Of a stretch of 45,855 nucleotides of DNA, positions 8,977 through 18,459 are shown one piece after another. The notes beneath the pieces are model-generated. The model saw only the letters and a list, made by a program, of their open reading frames with translations, was not told where the DNA came from and made no database searches. Both the position numbers and the translations under genes were made by a program. Position 1 is the first letter of the stretch. The number at the start of each line of letters is the position of its first letter. The DNA comes from Acidobacteriota bacterium. Its GTDB lineage: Bacteria > Acidobacteriota > JAAYUB01 > JAMOQF01. The stretch spans positions 1 through 45,855 of the forward strand of contig JAMOQF010000110.1 in NCBI GenBank assembly GCA_027064125.1, given 5' to 3'.

Positions 8977-9877
8977 CTTTTCTTTCCTCCTCTTTTTTCA
9001 TAAGGAGTTCTTCACTTAAAGAAACTATTTTTAAGCCCAGATCTCTAAATTTCTCAGTTTCATCCACAAGAGGGATAAAACCTGCATATTTTATAGGTTC
9101 TCCCTTTTTAAGAAAAAGTTTTATATTTTCCTTTAACTCTTGAGAGATGTTTTCAAGAGCCCCTAAATCTCTTAAAATTTCACTTGTTGTTCTTTCTAAA
9201 AAAGGTATCTTCCATCTCCTTTCAAGATATCTTCTAACTATTTCTGAAAATTGAAAGTAAAAATTTCTGTATTCTCCCTTATCTATAAAATCCCTAATTT
9301 TTTCATAATTTATATTGAACTCCTCAAGGGGAGGTAAAACTCTTTTTGAGACTTCTTCCCCTTTCTTCCCCACTTTTTTTAAAATCTTTTTTAAAATATA
9401 AACTAATAATATTATTACTAAAAACAATATAATAACCAATAAAATAAGTGTTTTATAGTCAAATTTTACATTTAATGGACTTTTTATATCACATATATCC
9501 TTTTCTTTTCCTGAAAGGGACGATAGCACCTTTAAATTAAAGGTTTTATCAACTTTTACTTCCTTTCCTGAAGGATATATTTTTAAGATAAAAGGTCCTA
9601 TTTTTTTTATATTTTTATCGAATGTTACAACCTTAAAGATTACATCAATATCATTCTTTGATTTTTTAACTACTTTTTCATCTTTAACAATTAACTGAGA
9701 ATCCCCACTTGATAAGAGTTTTACATTCTTTAAATTAGAGTTATTAAAGGTAAATGTTAAGTTAATTTCCTCCCCAATTTTGACCTTATTCTTATCAATA
9801 TTTACTTTTAGAACCCTCTGGGCAAAGGAAAATGATACAAATAGTAAAAACAAAAGGGTTAGTATACCTTTTTTCAT
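8969..9877 (-). CDS. DUF4381/BatD-N-like signal-anchored protein of the Bat operon
   Basis: The 302-aa product has a clear signal peptide (MKKGILTLLFLLFVSFSFAQ), a periplasmic beta-sandwich of about 110 residues ('KVKIGEEINLTFTFNN'), one membrane helix near 143-165 and a cytoplasmic helical domain ending 'ERRWKIPFLERTTSEILRDL'. This order (Ig-like domain, TM, DUF4381-like tail) is usual for the gene between DUF58 and batA in MoxR operons. It overlaps the DUF58 gene by 4 bases and batA by 8. Function unknown; probably a membrane tether for the VWA proteins. Confidence 0.78.
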   Translation of the reverse strand: MKKGILTLLFLLFVSFSFAQRVLKVNIDKNKVKIGEEINLTFTFNNSNLKNVKLLSSGDSQLIVKDEKVVKKSKNDIDVIFKVVTFDKNIKKIGPFILKIYPSGKEVKVDKTFNLKVLSSLSGKEKDICDIKSPLNVKFDYKTLILLVIILFLVIILLVYILKKILKKVGKKGEEVSKRVLPPLEEFNINYEKIRDFIDKGEYRNFYFQFSEIVRRYLERRWKIPFLERTTSEILRDLGALENISQELKENIKLFLKKGEPIKYAGFIPLVDETEKFRDLGLKIVSLSEELLMKKEEERKVD

Positions 9878-10752
9878 CTAAATCTCCTCATCCTCATTTT
9901 GAAAAAGGAAACCAACTTTTTGTCATAATCTTCATCTGTAAAGATTTCAATTACATCTATGTTATATCTTTTAAAAATTTTATTTCTCATTTCCACGAAA
10001 TTTTCTGAAAATTTTTCGTACCCCTCAAGGGTTTTGCCCTTTAACTTTAAAAATCCGGTATCACCTTCTTCCATATCTTCAAAAATGGCTGAAATACCCC
10101 TTTGGGGATGAAATTCAAGTATGTCATTTATGCAAATTGCAACCAGATCATGTTTTTTTGCAACCACTTTGATGCTATTTTCATAATCTTCGCCAAAAAA
10201 ATCTGAAATAAAAAAAACTATTCCCCTCTTTTTCTGTACCTTGGATATAAAATCAAGGGCCTTTGAAATATCAGTTTTTCTATTTTCTTTAAATGGATTT
10301 AAAATTTCCCTGATTATTCTCAAGACATGTTTTCTGCCTTTTTTAGGAGGAATAAATTTTTCAATCTTATCTGAAAATAAAAGCAACCCCACCCTGTCAT
10401 TGTTTTTTATTGCTGAAAAGGACAAAATCGCACCAATTTCAGCTGCAATTTCCCTTTTTGTCTTTTTGCCACTTCCAAACCAGAGGGATGAAGATATGTC
10501 AATTGCAAGTATTACGGTAAGTTCCCTTTCTTCAACAAACTTTTTGACATATAAATTTCCACTTCTTGAACTCACATTCCAGTCTATATTTCTGATGTCA
10601 TCACCTTCTTCATACTCCCTAACCTCATCATACTCCATCCCCTGACCTTTAAACACTGAATGATATTCTCCTGCCATGGATTCAGTGACAAGTTTTTTGG
10701 TCCTGATTTCAATTTCCCTTATTTTTTTCAGTATTCCTTTATCTATTTCCAC
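9874..10752 (-). CDS. DUF58 family VWA-like protein
   Basis: The product is about 292 aa. I chose GTG 10752, because a GAAGGGG ribosome site lies 9 bases upstream and the resulting N-terminus ('VEIDKGILKKIREIEIRTKK') is where DUF58 proteins normally begin; an in-frame TTG at 10806 would extend into moxR. Core motifs are 'GEYHSVFKGQGMEYDEVREY' and 'DDIRNIDWNVSSRSG' (DUF58 signature), and a VWA-like metal site DISSS at 85-89. No membrane segment is seen. DUF58 proteins are obligate neighbours of MoxR ATPases and are thought to be their partner. Sixteen bases separate it from moxR. Confidence 0.92.
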   Translation of the reverse strand: MEIDKGILKKIREIEIRTKKLVTESMAGEYHSVFKGQGMEYDEVREYEEGDDIRNIDWNVSSRSGNLYVKKFVEERELTVILAIDISSSLWFGSGKKTKREIAAEIGAILSFSAIKNNDRVGLLLFSDKIEKFIPPKKGRKHVLRIIREILNPFKENRKTDISKALDFISKVQKKRGIVFFISDFFGEDYENSIKVVAKKHDLVAICINDILEFHPQRGISAIFEDMEEGDTGFLKLKGKTLEGYEKFSENFVEMRNKIFKRYNIDVIEIFTDEDYDKKLVSFFKMRMRRFR

Positions 10753-10768
10753 TTTTAAAATACCCCTT

Positions 10769-11767
10769 CTATGGAAGTAATACGGTATCAAATATTTTTT
10801 CAACAATATCTTCAGATGTTATATTTTCACTTTCGGCCTCATAGGTCACAATTATCCTGTGCCTTAAGACATCCATCCCCACGGATTTAATATCCTCGGG
10901 TATTACAAATCCTCTACCATTTATAAAGGCACTTGCTTTTGCTGCTCTCATTAAAAAGATAGTGGCCCTGGGAGATGCCCCATATTCAACTAAAGGATCA
11001 ATATCAAGACCAAATTCCTTTCCATTTCTCGTGGCAAAAACAATATCCACAATATAGTCCTTAAGCCTATCGTCTATATATACCTCTTTAACCACCTGGG
11101 AAGCCTTTAGAATTTGCTGAGGGGTTGCAACGGTTTTTACTTCAAATTTCAATTCATAGTTATCCCCTACCCTGTCAAGTATTTCTCTTTCTTCTTTTTT
11201 AGATGGATAGTCCACCTTCAATTTGAGCATGAATCTGTCAACCTGAGCCTCTGGCAAAGGATAAGTCCCTTCCTGCTCTATTGGGTTTTGAGTTGCCATG
11301 ACAAGGAATGGTAAATCTAACTTATAGGTAGTATCTCCTATTGTAACCTGTTTCTCCTGCATTGCCTCAAGTAAAGCACTCTGAACCTTTGCAGGGGATC
11401 TGTTTATTTCATCTGCAAGTATTAGATTGGCAAAGATGGGTCCTTTTCTCGGATAAAATTCTGAAGTCTTCTGATTGTAAACCATTGTACCTATTATGTC
11501 TGCTGGAAGCAAATCTGGAGTAAACTGAATCCTCTTAAATTTGGCATCTATGGTTTTTGCAAGGGTTGATATAGCAAGGGTTTTTGCAAGTCCGGGAACG
11601 CCTTCGAGAAGAATATGCCCCTGTGTAAGAAGTCCTATTAACAACCTCTCAATTACATATTCCTGCCCTACTATTACTTTTTTTACTTCATTTAATATCT
11701 CTTTTATAAATTCGCTTTCTGCTGAAATCTTTGCATTTAATCTATTGATATCTATTTCTGAACTCAT
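10769..11767 (-). CDS. moxR: MoxR-family AAA+ ATPase
   Basis: The 332-aa product shows Walker A GVPGLAKT at 56-63, Walker B LILADE ending at 120, and the MoxR signature 'INRSPAKVQSALLEAMQE' followed by 'ATQNPIEQEGTYPLPEAQVD'. Full length for the family. ATG 11767 has a GGGAGG site. MoxR ATPases are chaperone-like and act on VWA-domain partners, here most likely the DUF58, BatA and BatB products encoded immediately downstream. It follows the CLC channel gene by 58 bases on the same strand. Confidence 0.95.
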   Translation of the reverse strand: MSSEIDINRLNAKISAESEFIKEILNEVKKVIVGQEYVIERLLIGLLTQGHILLEGVPGLAKTLAISTLAKTIDAKFKRIQFTPDLLPADIIGTMVYNQKTSEFYPRKGPIFANLILADEINRSPAKVQSALLEAMQEKQVTIGDTTYKLDLPFLVMATQNPIEQEGTYPLPEAQVDRFMLKLKVDYPSKKEEREILDRVGDNYELKFEVKTVATPQQILKASQVVKEVYIDDRLKDYIVDIVFATRNGKEFGLDIDPLVEYGASPRATIFLMRAAKASAFINGRGFVIPEDIKSVGMDVLRHRIIVTYEAESENITSEDIVEKIFDTVLLP

Positions 11768-11825
11768 ATCTACCTCCCTAAAAAGTTCCTATATTTTCAC
11801 GAAAAAAGAGTAAAAAAGTTCCAGA

Positions 11826-13562
11826 TTATTTGAGGATTTTAAGGATGTCAGATCTGCTTACAATTCCAAGTAATTTCCTTGGATTTTTTCTGGATACAAC
11901 TGGAAGATAATCAACATGGTGAAGTACCATTTTATGAAGTGCCCTATGAAGATTTTCATCAGGATAGGTTACTATTAGTTTTGCAGCAATTGAATCTTTT
12001 ACAGGAATATTTTCTTTTCCCCTACTTATATCCCTTAAAAGTTCATCCTCCGTTATCAATCCAATTAGTAAACCTTTTCTATTTACTACGGGGAATCCAT
12101 GGTGATGGCTTTCCACCATAAGTTCAAATACATCCTTTACCCTATCATTACTCACAACTTTTATGATATTCCTATTCATAACATCTTCAACCCTCTTAAG
12201 TTCAAGGGGATCAACCTCCATGTCAAGATTTAAAAGAAAGCCCTTTCTTTTAAGTTTCATGGTATAAATTGTGGCATCTGTGAGAAGCCATGAAACGCCA
12301 TCAGCCACAACACAGGCAAACATGAGGGGGAGAATTATTTTATAATTTAAGGTCATTTCAAATAAAATTATAATTGCAGTAAGGGTTGCCCTGCTTACCC
12401 CTGCAAAAAGGGCAGCCATGCCTACAAGGGCATATGCACCAGAGTTTGCAGTAAAATGTGGAAAAAAGTGATGCATAACCTCCCCAAAGGCACCTCCCAA
12501 AACTGCACCAATGTAAAGGGTGGGAGCAAAAATTCCACCTGAACCTCCACTACCTATGGTAAAACTCAGAGATAAAATTTTAAGTAAAATTAGAATGAGA
12601 AGTATTTTTAATGGAAGACTTGAATTTAATGCCTTTTCCACTGTCTCATATCCAATTCCAAATATCTCTGGATGGGTAAAACCCATAATTCCCACAACAA
12701 GTCCTCCAATTGCAGGCTTTATAAACTCTGGCACTTTTAATCTGTCAAAGAAGTCTTCCACACCATAGAGTGACTTTATAACCACAACACTGAGCAACCC
12801 TGCCAGTAAACCAAGTAAAAGATAAAAACCAAATTCAACAGGGTGTACAAAGGAATATTTTGGCACCCTGAAGGCCGGGAAATCCCCCAGATAATATCTG
12901 GAAATAAATGTGGCAAAAACGGTGGAAATAACAATGGGAATAAAGGAACGGGTTTTAAACTCAAATAAAACCACCTCAAAGGTAAAGATAACCCCTGCAA
13001 TAGGGGTATTAAATGTTGCTGCAAGTCCCGCTGCTGCACCACATCCCACAAGGACTTTTAATAAATTTGGCCTGAATTTAAAATATTGCCCAAGGGTTGA
13101 GCCAAGAGAAGCACCTATCTGAATGATTGGGCCTTCCCTACCTGTGGATCCTCCCGATGCAATACAAATAGCGGAGGCAACTGCCTTTACAACACCTACC
13201 ACAGGCCTTATTTTTCCTGCCTTAAACAAAATGGCCTCCATTACCTCTGGCATTCCATGACCCTTTGCTTCCTGTGCCCCATAGTAAACTAAGAGTCCAA
13301 CAAATATCCCTCCTATTGCAGGGATAAATATTACTGCGGGACCGAGGGAATGTTTTAAAATAGTTGTCTCACCAAAGGAAAAGGTCCCATAAAAGAAAAT
13401 ATTCTGAAAGAAAATAATCATATAACGGAGGATGATTGCAACATATCCCCCCATGATACCTATCAAGACTGCAAGGGTATTTACAATTATAAATTCCCTC
13501 TTTTTGAGGGTATCAACATGATATAGACCTTTGTGTGATTTAAATAACTCTAATATACTCAC
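11826..13562 (-). CDS. CLC-family chloride channel/transporter with C-terminal CBS pair
   Basis: The 578-aa product has the CLC fold through about residue 430 and two CBS domains at about 455-575. The selectivity motifs are GHGMPE (101-106, in place of GSGIPE), GSTGREGP with gating glutamate 143, and 'GSGGSGGIFAPTLYIGA'. At the internal proton-glutamate position of CLC-ec1 (second E of 'EE'), this protein has 'FEVV' with Val 197, and the central Ser of GSGIP is His. Both are seen in CBS-bearing CLC branches; the Val raises the question of channel versus H+ exchanger. The start GTG 13562 has no strong ribosome site. It is the first gene of the Bat unit, directly behind a good promoter (13590-13618). 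Regulation by adenine nucleotides through CBS is possible. Confidence 0.92.
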   Translation of the reverse strand: MSILELFKSHKGLYHVDTLKKREFIIVNTLAVLIGIMGGYVAIILRYMIIFFQNIFFYGTFSFGETTILKHSLGPAVIFIPAIGGIFVGLLVYYGAQEAKGHGMPEVMEAILFKAGKIRPVVGVVKAVASAICIASGGSTGREGPIIQIGASLGSTLGQYFKFRPNLLKVLVGCGAAAGLAATFNTPIAGVIFTFEVVLFEFKTRSFIPIVISTVFATFISRYYLGDFPAFRVPKYSFVHPVEFGFYLLLGLLAGLLSVVVIKSLYGVEDFFDRLKVPEFIKPAIGGLVVGIMGFTHPEIFGIGYETVEKALNSSLPLKILLILILLKILSLSFTIGSGGSGGIFAPTLYIGAVLGGAFGEVMHHFFPHFTANSGAYALVGMAALFAGVSRATLTAIIILFEMTLNYKIILPLMFACVVADGVSWLLTDATIYTMKLKRKGFLLNLDMEVDPLELKRVEDVMNRNIIKVVSNDRVKDVFELMVESHHHGFPVVNRKGLLIGLITEDELLRDISRGKENIPVKDSIAAKLIVTYPDENLHRALHKMVLHHVDYLPVVSRKNPRKLLGIVSRSDILKILK

Positions 13563-13589
13563 AGTTTTTTCTGGATTTAAAAAAGAATT

Positions 13590-13618
13590 ATTATATAAAC
13601 ATTTTAAAATTTCATCAA
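13590..13618 (-). promoter_or_regulatory. Sigma70-type promoter of the CLC-moxR-bat unit
   Basis: On the minus strand, TTGATG (13613-13618) and TATAAT (13590-13595) are separated by exactly 17 bases. Initiation would fall near 13583, about 20 bases before the CLC GTG start. No other comparable promoter was noticed within the tightly packed unit downstream. Confidence 0.7.
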
Positions 13619-13828
13619 GTGATATTTAAAATCCCAAAATCCGTAATCGTCATTAAATGTCCTGAAAAAACTTTTTAAGTATACTAAAGCAAAACAATTT
13701 AAAAAAATTACCCTTCACTAAAAGGTAAAAACACACCCAGGGGATAAAAACAAAACAGGAATAAAACAAAGAAGGATTTAATACCAAATAAAAGTTTTGT
13801 TTTAAAGTTTTGTGTTAAATTTAAAATG

Positions 13829-14800
13829 GTGTCAGGAAGAATATAGATTTGCGATTTACGATTTAAATCAAAAAATTTTCTGGTAAAAGTTAGCGTCAAA
13901 GGAAAACTTATTACTCGCCAACAACCTTCAGGATGGCTTTTAGTATAAACAAGTAAGAAGCAGGATTTAAATTGAGGAAAAGGTGAGGAAAAGGTGTCAG
14001 ACAAAAAATTTAAAATTTGAAATTTGAAGTGGGGACAGACCTGATTGAAAATAAATTTTTAAAAAGGTGTCAGGCAAGATTAAATGTGTTGTACAGAATT
14101 TGTTCCCACCCTCCAGGATACCGTGGATTTATAAGGAGAAAGAAAAGGATTTTTTCTTCTTTGTCTTTTACCTCTCATCATTTGCTTTTATGGATTTTTA
14201 GAGGTCTTTCGGGGTTGGCAGATAGAAGAAGAAATTAAAATATAGCAAGAAGAAAATTTTCAGAGAAAATCAATTATTTATGAAAAATCCCTTTTCCTCT
14301 TATTAGCCTTCAGTAGGCATCTGGGAAGGAGGCAAATGAGAGAAAAACTAAAACTAAACTCTGGCAAAGTTAAAATCTTTTAGCAGTAATCTAACGATTT
14401 AAATAAAATTTCTTCTTCCTATAAGCCACAGGAAGGTTTTTAGGGTAGGCAAGTAAGATAATAAATCAATTCTTGCAGGAATAAAATCTTCTAGCAGAAA
14501 CCAAATGATTTAAGTAAAATTCCTTTTTCATCCTATAAACTCTTAGGGGGCATTTCGGGTGGGCAAACAAAAAGAAAACTCAAAACTGGCAGAATTAAAG
14601 TCCTCTGGCAAAAGCCAACGATTAAGTTCATCCCTTTACTTTCCTACTTTCCTATAAACCTTCAGGGGGTTTTAAGGGTAGGCAAGTTAAAGAAGAAACT
14701 AAATTCTGCTAAATATAAATTTCTCTGGCAAAGGTCAACAATTAAATAAAATTCCTTTTTTCTTCCTATAAGCCTTCTGGATGGCATTTAGGGAATAATT
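13829..14800. repeat. Dispersed repeat family, array 1
   Basis: From left to right: a GGTGTCAGGAAG motif (13829), 7-bp phased GATTTGC/GATTTAC runs (13846-13869), a lone unit-like piece (about 13924-13960), GGTGTCAGACA (13993), AATTTGA-type runs (14005-14030), GGGGACAGACCTG (14031-14043), GGTGTCAGGCA (14066-14076) and a 'GGATTTATAAGGAGAAAGAA' block (from 14124). Then follow tandem units whose 'TATAAGCCTTCAGG'-like cores begin near 14188, 14301, 14420, 14534, 14653 and 14767 (spacing 113-119). Each unit continues with 'GGGTAGGCAAGTAAG', 'CTCTGGCAAAAGCCAACGAT' and a T-rich end. The same order recurs at 23.5-24.3 kb and 37.0-37.4 kb. No known repeat class is recognised. Confidence 0.85.
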
Positions 14801-14903
14801 CTGCCTTCACTTCTTAATTTTCATTCATTTTCTTCTTAAAAATACCCTTTCCGAAAAATCAATTACGGATGCTGGGAAAAATGTATATATGTTATCTACT
14901 TTT

Positions 14904-14912
14904 TGTTATAAT
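14904..14912 (+). promoter_or_regulatory. Extended -10 promoter element of hutI
   Basis: TGTTATAAT carries a TG dinucleotide one base before a perfect TATAAT hexamer (14907-14912). Initiation near 14919 would leave about 27 bases of leader before ATG 14946. This also argues against the longer open frame beginning at 14889. Confidence 0.55.
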
Positions 14913-14945
14913 TTCTTTCATAATTTTAAATCCGAGGTGGAAGAA

Positions 14946-16208
14946 ATGAAAAATAATATTGCAATTTTAAACATAAGAGAATTAATCACTTTAAAGGGAC
15001 CTAAAAGGGCAAGAATCAAGGAAGAAATGAAAGAATTAGGTATTGTCCATAATGGGGCACTGGTAATTGAAAATGGGAAAATAATTTTTTCCGGAAAAAT
15101 GGAAGAGTTAAATATAGATATTTCAAAATCAAAATTTGAAATTATAGACCTCAAAAATGAAGAATATGTGGTGATGCCCGGATTTGTGGACAGTCATACC
15201 CATCCGGTATTTGCAGAAACCAGAGAAGAAGAATATGAAATGAGAATAAGGGGTATAAGTTATGAGGAAATAGCAAAGAGAGGGGGTGGCATATTAAACA
15301 GTGCGAAAAAACTTAGAGAATCTTCAAAGGATAAGTTAAAGAGTATTTTTCTGAAAAACTGTGAAATTTTCATTAAATATGGAACCACAACAATTGAAGC
15401 AAAAAGTGGATATGGACTTACACTTAAAGATGAAATAAAAATGCTCGAAGTAATTGATGAGGGAAAAAAGGAAACCCCCCTTGATGTATTCCCCACCTTT
15501 TTAGGTGCTCATGCCATACCTGAAAAATATAAAGAAAATCCTGAAAAATATGTGGATTTAATTGTTAATGAAATGATTCCAGAAGTAGTTAGAAGAAAAC
15601 TTGCTCTCTTCTGCGATGTTTTTTGTGAAAAGGGATTCTTTGATATAGAGTTGACAGAAAGAATTTTAAAAAGAGCCACTCAATATGGACTGAAGATTAA
15701 AATACATGCAGATGAATTGTACTCAATAGGTGCTTCATCTCTTGCCGCTAAATATAAGGCATTAAGTGCTGACCACCTTGAAAAAATAAGAAAAATTGAT
15801 ATGGAAAACATGGCAAAAAGTGGAACAATAGCAACACTATTGCCTGGCACGGCATACAATCTTGGACTTACCCACTATCCCCCTGCAAGAGAAATAATTG
15901 AAAATGGTGTCCCTGTAGCCCTTGCCACAGACTTTAATCCTGGCAGTTGTTTTACCCCCAATATGCAACTTATTCTTTCAATTGCCTGTACCCAGATGAA
16001 AATGACTCCCGCAGAAACAATTGTGGCAGCAACAATTAATGGAGCATACGCTCTGGATATAGGAGATAAAGTAGGTTCTCTTGAAAGCGGAAAGGATGCA
16101 GATTTAATAATTTTAAACTGTAAAAACTATAAGATGATACCCTATATGTTTGGTATTAATCATGTAAAAACAGTTATTAAAAAAGGAAAAATTATTTTAG
16201 ATTCATGA
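14946..16208 (+). CDS. hutI: Imidazolonepropionase
   Basis: The 420-aa product hydrolyses 4-imidazolone-5-propionate to N-formimino-L-glutamate in histidine degradation, in the cytoplasm. Amidohydrolase motifs are present: metal ligands in '[13 protein letters not shown]' (His 84, His 86), '[11 protein letters not shown]', 'KIHADEL' and '[15 protein letters not shown]'. Length matches the family (about 400-420). I start at ATG 14946 because GAGGTGG lies 7 bases upstream; the 19 extra codons from 14889 lie upstream of the likely promoter. No other hut gene is in the window, so either the pathway is scattered or the genes lie elsewhere. Its 3' end overlaps the convergent HD-GYP gene by 17 bases. 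Confidence 0.95.
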   Translation: MKNNIAILNIRELITLKGPKRARIKEEMKELGIVHNGALVIENGKIIFSGKMEELNIDISKSKFEIIDLKNEEYVVMPGFVDSHTHPVFAETREEEYEMRIRGISYEEIAKRGGGILNSAKKLRESSKDKLKSIFLKNCEIFIKYGTTTIEAKSGYGLTLKDEIKMLEVIDEGKKETPLDVFPTFLGAHAIPEKYKENPEKYVDLIVNEMIPEVVRRKLALFCDVFCEKGFFDIELTERILKRATQYGLKIKIHADELYSIGASSLAAKYKALSADHLEKIRKIDMENMAKSGTIATLLPGTAYNLGLTHYPPAREIIENGVPVALATDFNPGSCFTPNMQLILSIACTQMKMTPAETIVAATINGAYALDIGDKVGSLESGKDADLIILNCKNYKMIPYMFGINHVKTVIKKGKIILDS

Positions 16209-17811
16209 AAGATTTAAAATCCTCTTTTCCATATGTTTTTTTATGAAAGATATCAATTTTTGATCTACTTTTTTTATGGCTGTATCTTGAATAAATTTTC
16301 CTGAAAACCTCGTGGTGACTTTTAAATATTTCAAGAATTACTGGATCAAAATGATATGGTTTTGTCCTATCATCACCATTTACAATAATATCATAAGCTT
16401 TTTTATGAGAAAAAGCATCTTTGTATGGCCTTTTAGACCTCAAGGCATCATAAACATCTGCAAGGGCAACAATTCTTCCAGAAATGGGTATTTCCTCTCC
16501 CTTAAGTCCAAAGGGGTATCCACTTCCATCAAATTTTTCATGATGTGTTAAAACAATTTCCCTGGCATATCTCAAAAATCTATGTTTCTCCAGTATCATA
16601 ACTCCATATATTGTGTGTTTTTTCATTTCATCCATTTCTTTTTTTGTCAAGGGACCATCTTTAAAAATTATCTTCTTACTGATGTGTAATTTCCCCACAT
16701 CATGAACTATTGAAGAATAGGAAAGAAGTTCTATCTCTTCATCTGACAAATTTAATTTTCTTATTTCCACAAGTTTTTTTGCTATAAATTCACAGTAAAA
16801 TCTAATTCTCTGAACATGTTCTCCCGTATCTTCATCATTTGCTTCAGATGCCTTTGCAAGTGATATAAAAAGTTGCTTGTAGCTATTTACAATTTCTGAC
16901 CTATCCCTTGCAAACTTATTTATAAATTTTAAACTTAAAAATAGACTTGAGAAAAAATTTTCATTTATCTCATCTATCATCCAACTGGTATCTGGATTTA
17001 TAACTATCATATTTAAATTGGAATCTTTTACAGAAAAGAACTTCCTTATATTTAACTCAGGTGACAAATATTTCTTTACAGAATGTATTAAATTTTCCTC
17101 TCCCCCAAAGTAAAATATTTTCTTTCTTTTAGAAAACATCTCACTTTCAACTTCCTCTTTACCGGTTTTAATTTGAAATTGTGATGTTTTAAAATGGGAT
17201 CTTGTTATGCTTATAACAGTTGAATTTCTCCCATCTTTCTTCTTTTCCAGAATTACCACGGCATCCGGAGATAACTTACTCTCAAGTAAATTCACCCCTA
17301 TCTTTAAATAATTATCCTCCTTAGAAAATGTCATCAAATTGCTTAACTTAATGCTTCTTGAAGTAGTATCAAAAATGACATCATTTAAGATAAGCAGGTT
17401 TCTATGTTTATAGATAACATTTTTATATTTTAAAACCCTTAAAATTTTATAAACGAGTTCACTTAAATCAATGGGACTAAATAACACCTCATCAATTTTT
17501 AGTCTATAGCACTCCCTTTTTATCTCATTACTCATGGATGGAGAAATAAGTATCACGGGAAAATTTTCATCTTTTTTCAACTCTTTAAACAAAGAGGCAA
17601 ATCTACACCCTGAAATGACACTTCCAGACTTGCCTTTAAGAAAACTATCTAAAACAACCAGATCAAATTCATTTTTTTCAAAATATGCTATTGCCTTTAC
17701 AGGATTATTGGTGGATACTACAGATATATTTTTCTCTTCTTCTAATCTTTCTTTAAGAAGATTTGAAAAACTTTTATCTGATAAAACAAGAAGAATGTTA
17801 TTTTTTTTCAA
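16192..17811 (-). CDS. Receiver-like domain plus HD-GYP phosphodiesterase
   Basis: The 539-aa product has an N-terminal CheY-like domain (about 1-125) with the acceptor-type '[14 protein letters not shown]'. A central region of about 190 residues is without a recognised motif, though it could be PilZ- or GAF-like. A full HD-GYP domain lies from about 335: '[14 protein letters not shown]', '[11 protein letters not shown]', '[20 protein letters not shown]'. HD-GYP proteins hydrolyse cyclic di-GMP, and all visible metal-ligand motifs are intact. The start is TTG 17811 with a GAGGG site 9 bases upstream. It is monocistronic and convergent with hutI; TATAAT at 17846-17851 on the minus strand is a plausible -10. 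Confidence 0.88.
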   Translation of the reverse strand: MKKNNILLVLSDKSFSNLLKERLEEEKNISVVSTNNPVKAIAYFEKNEFDLVVLDSFLKGKSGSVISGCRFASLFKELKKDENFPVILISPSMSNEIKRECYRLKIDEVLFSPIDLSELVYKILRVLKYKNVIYKHRNLLILNDVIFDTTSRSIKLSNLMTFSKEDNYLKIGVNLLESKLSPDAVVILEKKKDGRNSTVISITRSHFKTSQFQIKTGKEEVESEMFSKRKKIFYFGGEENLIHSVKKYLSPELNIRKFFSVKDSNLNMIVINPDTSWMIDEINENFFSSLFLSLKFINKFARDRSEIVNSYKQLFISLAKASEANDEDTGEHVQRIRFYCEFIAKKLVEIRKLNLSDEEIELLSYSSIVHDVGKLHISKKIIFKDGPLTKKEMDEMKKHTIYGVMILEKHRFLRYAREIVLTHHEKFDGSGYPFGLKGEEIPISGRIVALADVYDALRSKRPYKDAFSHKKAYDIIVNGDDRTKPYHFDPVILEIFKSHHEVFRKIYSRYSHKKSRSKIDIFHKKTYGKEDFKSFMNLK

Positions 17812-17878
17812 ATTTTTGTGCCCTCAAAATAGTATTTTACTGTAAATTATACCTAAAAAAAGTATAATTAAAAGTGAA

Positions 17879-18136
17879 ATGTTTATTTTCTTTGTGATTA
17901 ATATACTATTTTTTATATTTTTGACATTTTTTGCATTAAAATTTGACAGAAAAAATTTTAGCAGGATGGGAAGAGGCTTTTTCTCCCTCAATAAGGAAAA
18001 GTTTAATTTTACCGAAGAGGAAAAGATTTATCTAAAAAAATTTTTCTTAACACTTTTTATATTATTATTAATTGATTCAATCTTTTTCTTATTATATTAC
18101 CTCTTCCCATTGTTATTAAAATTCCTAAAAATTTAA
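17879..18136 (+). CDS. Small two-helix membrane protein, function unknown
   Basis: The 85-aa product has two strongly hydrophobic segments (about 2-20 and 55-80) joined by a basic/acidic loop ('FDRKNFSRMGRG...FTEEEKIYLKK'). I do not recognise a family. A TATAAT hexamer (17863-17868) lies only 10 bases before the ATG, so the transcript would be almost leaderless, and the ribosome site is poor. It is divergent from the HD-GYP gene, and its end overlaps the broken DsrE-type gene on the other strand by 12 bases. It may be real, but there is only length and hydrophobic pattern to support it. Confidence 0.5.
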   Translation: MFIFFVINILFFIFLTFFALKFDRKNFSRMGRGFFSLNKEKFNFTEEEKIYLKKFFLTLFILLLIDSIFFLLYYLFPLLLKFLKI

Positions 18137-18441
18137 AATCTTATCACTTTTTAAAATCAAATCCCTTAATTCATCAAGCGTTGATGAATACTATCCATAG
18201 GGAGTTTCTTTATTTCTTAACCCAAGATAGGTACCACTTGCAAAAAGTTTTGAAACTTTAGCACTTCTTTTTAAAAAAGTTTCAACTTCTGCCATAATAT
18301 TAAATTTCGTCAAATTCAACTCCCTTTCCAAGTAAAAAAATATTTACAATTTCTACATTTTTTTAACAAATTATTTGCAACCCTAAAAGCATTCCAGATA
18401 ATTTCAGGTTCATTAGAGGTTACAAGGATTAGAACCTTCAA
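18125..18441 (-). pseudogene. Decayed DsrE-family protein gene
   Basis: A perfect AGGAGG site (18449-18454) precedes TTG 18441, and translation gives 'LKVLILVTSNEPEIIWNAFR', typical of small DsrE/YchN-like sulfur-relay proteins. After 'ANNLLKK' a frame change is needed to continue as 'VEIVNIFLLGKGVEFDEI'. A second change is needed for 'MAEVETFLKRSAKVSKLFAS', and an in-frame TAG interrupts the end ('ETPYG*YSSTLDEL') before the final stop at 18125-18127. Two frame breaks and a stop in about 105 codons indicate a pseudogene; sequencing error cannot be excluded. It starts just after the PLP enzyme on the same strand and was probably its operon partner. Confidence 0.75.
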
Positions 18442-18459
18442 TATTTAACCTCCTGAACT

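Larger units (their letters stand above)
13563..14945. other. 1.4-kb noncoding region with repeat array 1
   Basis: This stretch separates the CLC gene from hutI, which are divergently transcribed. Its left part holds the Bat-unit promoter and AT-rich sequence; its middle and right parts hold array 1 of the dispersed repeat family (about 13829-14800). The short open frames here (13708-14004 minus, 14017-14238 plus) run through repeat sequence and have no protein-like character, so I do not call them genes. Confidence 0.7.

Noticed and set aside
13708-14238. Two short frames in repeat array 1 (13708-14004 minus, 14017-14238 plus)
   Set aside because: They run through the noncoding repeat modules, lack ribosome sites and have no protein-like pattern.
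14298-14790. CRISPR array
   Set aside because: Units of 114-119 bp are diverged along their whole length, with no short exact repeat, no unique spacers and no cas genes.
13829-14800. Integron attC array
   Set aside because: Unit length is in range, but there are no cassette genes between units, no integrase and no recognised core sites.
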